Positions 61,904 through 64,000 of a DNA stretch of 64,000 nucleotides are shown here, one piece after another (position 1 is the stretch's first letter; each line of letters begins with the position of its first letter). The notes below the pieces were generated by a model that saw only the letters and a program-made list of their open reading frames with translations, did not search any database and had not been told where the DNA came from. This stretch comes from UBA2287 sp037442025 (GTDB lineage Bacteria; Bacteroidota; Bacteroidia; Bacteroidales; Tenuifilaceae), in NCBI GenBank assembly GCA_037442025.1, contig JBBIRB010000005.1:32695-96694 (forward strand), read 5' to 3'. The position numbers and the translations under genes were made by a program.

Positions 61904-62993
61904 ATGGTAACCATTGAGCAAGTAAAAGAGCTGGTTAAGCGCGAGCAAGCGCTGAGGAGGCATCTTTGACATCGACAGCAAAACCATTAGGATAGAAGAG
62001 GAAGAGCAAAAAACTCACGCTCCCAACTTTTGGGACAATCCCTCAGAGGCAGAAAAACAGCTAAAGAAAATATCGGAAATTAAAAGGTGGGTCACCGGTT
62101 ACAATAAGGCTAAAGTCCTCACCGACGATCTTCAGGTACTTTTCGACTTTAATAAGGAGGGAGCAGCCAGCGAAAGCGAACTGGAGGAGCAATACAGAAT
62201 GGCCTTACAGGCCATAGAGGACTTGGAATTGGCCAATATGCTCCGCCGCGAAGAGGATAAACTTGGCGCTATTCTAAAAATTAACTCGGGGGCTGGCGGC
62301 ACCGAGAGCATGGACTGGGCCGAAATGATTATGCGCATGTACCTCAGGTGGGGCGAACGTAACGGTTACCAATCGAAAATTGTCGATATTCAGCAAGGTG
62401 AAGAGGCAGGAATAAAATCGGTTACCATTGAGTTTGAGGGCGAAATGGCCTATGGCTACCTGAAAAGCGAAAATGGGGTTCACCGCTTGGTCCGAATTTC
62501 TCCCTTCGATTCAAATGCCCGAAGGCATACCTCCTTTGCATCCGTATTTGTTGCTCCAGCCATCGACGATACCATTGAAATTGTTGTTAACCCTTCGGAT
62601 ATTAAATGGGACACCTACCGCTCGTCGGGTGCTGGGGGACAAAATGTTAATAAGGTGGAAACGGGAGTACGTCTTTACCATATTCCTACCGGAATTGTAG
62701 TAGAAAACACCGAAACCCGTTCGCAGCACAACAACCGCGAGAATGCTATGCGCATTTTAAAATCACACCTTTACGAACTCGAACTGCGAAAAAAACAGGA
62801 AATTCAAGCTGAGGTAGAAGGAAAAAAGAAAAAAATTGAATGGGGATCGCAAATTCGAAATTACGTTTTGCACCCCTACAAGTTGGTTAAAGATTTACGA
62901 ACCGAACATGAAACATCAGACTCGCAAGACGTGCTCGATGGAAACCTAAATGAATTTATTAAGGCTTACCTGATGCAATTTGGTGCTGAATAG
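61904..62993 (+). CDS. prfB: Peptide chain release factor 2, with programmed +1 frameshift
   Basis: RF2 reads UAA and UGA stop codons. The gene is in two frames: ATG at 61904, 21 codons to an in-frame TGA at 61967-61969, then the +1 frame from GAC at 61968 to the stop at 62993 (363 residues in all). The shift site has the classic form, AGGAGG, three bases, CTT TGA C, so low RF2 lets the ribosome slip at CTT and make more RF2. The protein has the stop-codon-recognition ISPFDSNARRHTSF (SPF) and the catalytic GAGGQNVNKVET (GGQ). This is the normal autoregulated arrangement, not a broken gene. Confidence 0.97.
61955..61970 (+). promoter_or_regulatory. RF2 programmed frameshift signal
   Basis: AGGAGG pairs with the anti-Shine-Dalgarno of 16S rRNA while CTT is in the P site and TGA C in the A site; the spacing of three bases between the purine box and CTT equals that of the E. 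coli signal. Confidence 0.93.
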
Positions 62994-63199
62994 AAATAAT
63001 TTTTAAACTTTTTAAACCTATTTGTTTAAGGATTGTTTATCAAACTATTGTAATATGTTAGTCGTAATTACACACTTGCTAATTTAATTAAATGGCTCAT
63101 TTGCATAAAATTATTTGGCCAAAGCTTGTTTAAAAATATAAATGCTTTTATTTTCGAAATTCAAACAAATAAAGTTAAACCCTTAAAAACAAAAAAACC

Positions 63200-64000
63200 A
63201 TGATTGGAAATCCCTTATTTTGGTTAGTACCTTTTGCTTCGGTAATGGCTCTGTTCTTTGCCTGGAGGTTCTTTGTTCAAATGATGAAGGCAGACGAAGG
63301 AACTGATACCATGAAAAAAATTGCTGAGCACGTTCGAAAGGGCGCAGGTGCATACCTAAGGCAGCAGTATAAAATTGTTATTATAGTGTTTGTTGTAATC
63401 ACAATTATCTTTTCAATCCTTGCCTATGGGCTTGGAGTGCAAAACCCCTGGGTGCCGTTTGCATTTATTACTGGTGGTGCATTTTCGGGTCTTGCAGGTT
63501 TCTTTGGAATGAAGGCTGCTACCTTTGCGTCGGCGCGCGTTGCAAATGCTTGCAGAAGTTCGCTCGATGCTGGCCTTCGCCTTGCTTTCCGAAGCGGAGC
63601 CGTTATGGGTCTTGTAGTAGTTGGCCTTGTTCTTCTCGATATTTCGCTTTGGTTTATTGTTCTCAACTATTTCATTCCCGAAATGGATGGTGGATATAAG
63701 TTAATGACAATAAGCGCTGTTATGTTAACTTTCGGTATGGGTGCATCAACCCAAGCGCTTTTTGCTCGCGTTGGTGGTGGCATATACACCAAGGCTGCCG
63801 ATGTGGGCGCCGACCTTGTTGGAAAAGTTGAAGCCAACATCCCCGAAGACGATCCCCGTAATCCCGCTACTATTGCCGATAATGTTGGCGATAACGTAGG
63901 CGATGTTGCCGGAATGGGTGCCGACCTTTTCGAGTCGTTTGCTGCTTCAATTCTTGCCTCTGCGCTATTAGGTGCTGCTGCCTTTATTAACCACGATCCA
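63200..64000 (+). CDS. hppA: Membrane-bound ion-translocating pyrophosphatase, 3'-truncated
   Basis: The enzyme couples pyrophosphate hydrolysis to export of sodium ions or protons. Only the first 267 codons are inside the window; the frame is open to the end. Visible features are the N-terminal membrane helix, the segment IAEHVRKGAGAYLRQQYK, the helix before ASARVANACRSSLDAGLRLAFRSGAVMG, and the substrate-binding loop GGIYTKAADVGADLVGKVEANIPEDDPRNPATIADNVGDNVGDVAGMGADLFES, which is the strongest signature of the family. The residues that distinguish potassium-dependent from independent forms and sodium from proton pumps lie beyond the edge. A 205-base AT-rich gap precedes it. Confidence 0.93.
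   Translation, partial: MIGNPLFWLVPFASVMALFFAWRFFVQMMKADEGTDTMKKIAEHVRKGAGAYLRQQYKIVIIVFVVITIIFSILAYGLGVQNPWVPFAFITGGAFSGLAGFFGMKAATFASARVANACRSSLDAGLRLAFRSGAVMGLVVVGLVLLDISLWFIVLNYFIPEMDGGYKLMTISAVMLTFGMGASTQALFARVGGGIYTKAADVGADLVGKVEANIPEDDPRNPATIADNVGDNVGDVAGMGADLFESFAASILASALLGAAAFINHDP

Noticed and set aside
61904..61969. prfB as a frameshifted pseudogene
   Set aside because: The in-frame TGA sits in a canonical RF2 programmed-frameshift context and the rest of the protein is intact.
1..64000. CRISPR array, prophage, integrative element or rRNA operon
   Set aside because: No regularly spaced direct repeats, phage or integrase genes, or rRNA sequence were seen on either strand.

Overview
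The window looks like chromosomal DNA of a Bacteroidetes bacterium, most likely an anaerobic or fermentative member of the Bacteroidales/Marinilabiliales side of the phylum. The evidence is: a full-length SprA (outer-membrane translocon of the type IX secretion system) between ruvA and gcvH; a GSCFA-domain protein; a fused ResB-CcsA cytochrome c maturation protein; an ExbB/small membrane protein/ExbD/ExbD operon; a FecR with a DUF4974-like C-terminus; promoter -7 elements of the phylum type (TAnnTTTG) before several genes; and very few Shine-Dalgarno sequences. MqnC indicates menaquinone synthesis by the futalosine route. The methylmalonyl-CoA epimerase/decarboxylase operon with a sodium pump points to propionate-forming, sodium-coupled energy metabolism. 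The ion-pumping pyrophosphatase that starts at the right edge fits this.

Layout. 1-6.7 kb: end of an rRNA-type methyltransferase gene, the ccsBA fusion, a small unknown gene, ffh and folD. 6.7-11.6 kb: a secreted protein, an orphan ParA with a small ribbon-helix-helix-like partner, a RelA/SpoT enzyme whose hydrolase site looks dead, and tcdA. 11.9-16 kb: five-gene methylmalonyl-CoA decarboxylase operon (mce, mmdA, gamma-like, biotin carrier, beta pump) closed by a terminator. 16-18.7 kb: an unknown membrane-anchored protein, a class IV aminotransferase, and an orphan SiaC-like phosphoprotein followed by an (AAG)14 microsatellite. 18.7-24.9 kb: six consecutive genes for exported proteins, several with LPP20-like or CsgG/TolB-N-like character, ending upstream in a predicted outer-membrane barrel; this is the best candidate for an undescribed system. 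24.9-29.3 kb: an intergenic region with a REP-like palindrome, an alkaline phosphatase lipoprotein, the ExbBD-type energy-transducing operon and a tRNA-Ser. 29.3-34.3 kb: ansA, tatD, dprA, a small membrane protein, and an AroA homologue with several active-site replacements. 34.4-42.2 kb: leuS, a secreted coiled-coil protein, queG, a lipase-like hydrolase, a GSCFA protein, a ZIP transporter and gcvH. 42.2-51.3 kb: sprA, ruvA, pdxA. 51.5-64 kb: mqnC, a lipoprotein with an orphan FecR, dnaE, trxA, a LOG protein, ribD, prmC, recX, prfB with an intact programmed +1 frameshift, and the 5' part of hppA.

Most genes are housekeeping. No rRNA, prophage, insertion sequence, integrase or CRISPR array was seen. 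Strand switches are usually marked by strong hairpin terminators shared by convergent genes (6.7, 18.66, 41.7 and 52.7 kb). Functional calls are from motif recognition by eye; no database search was run.
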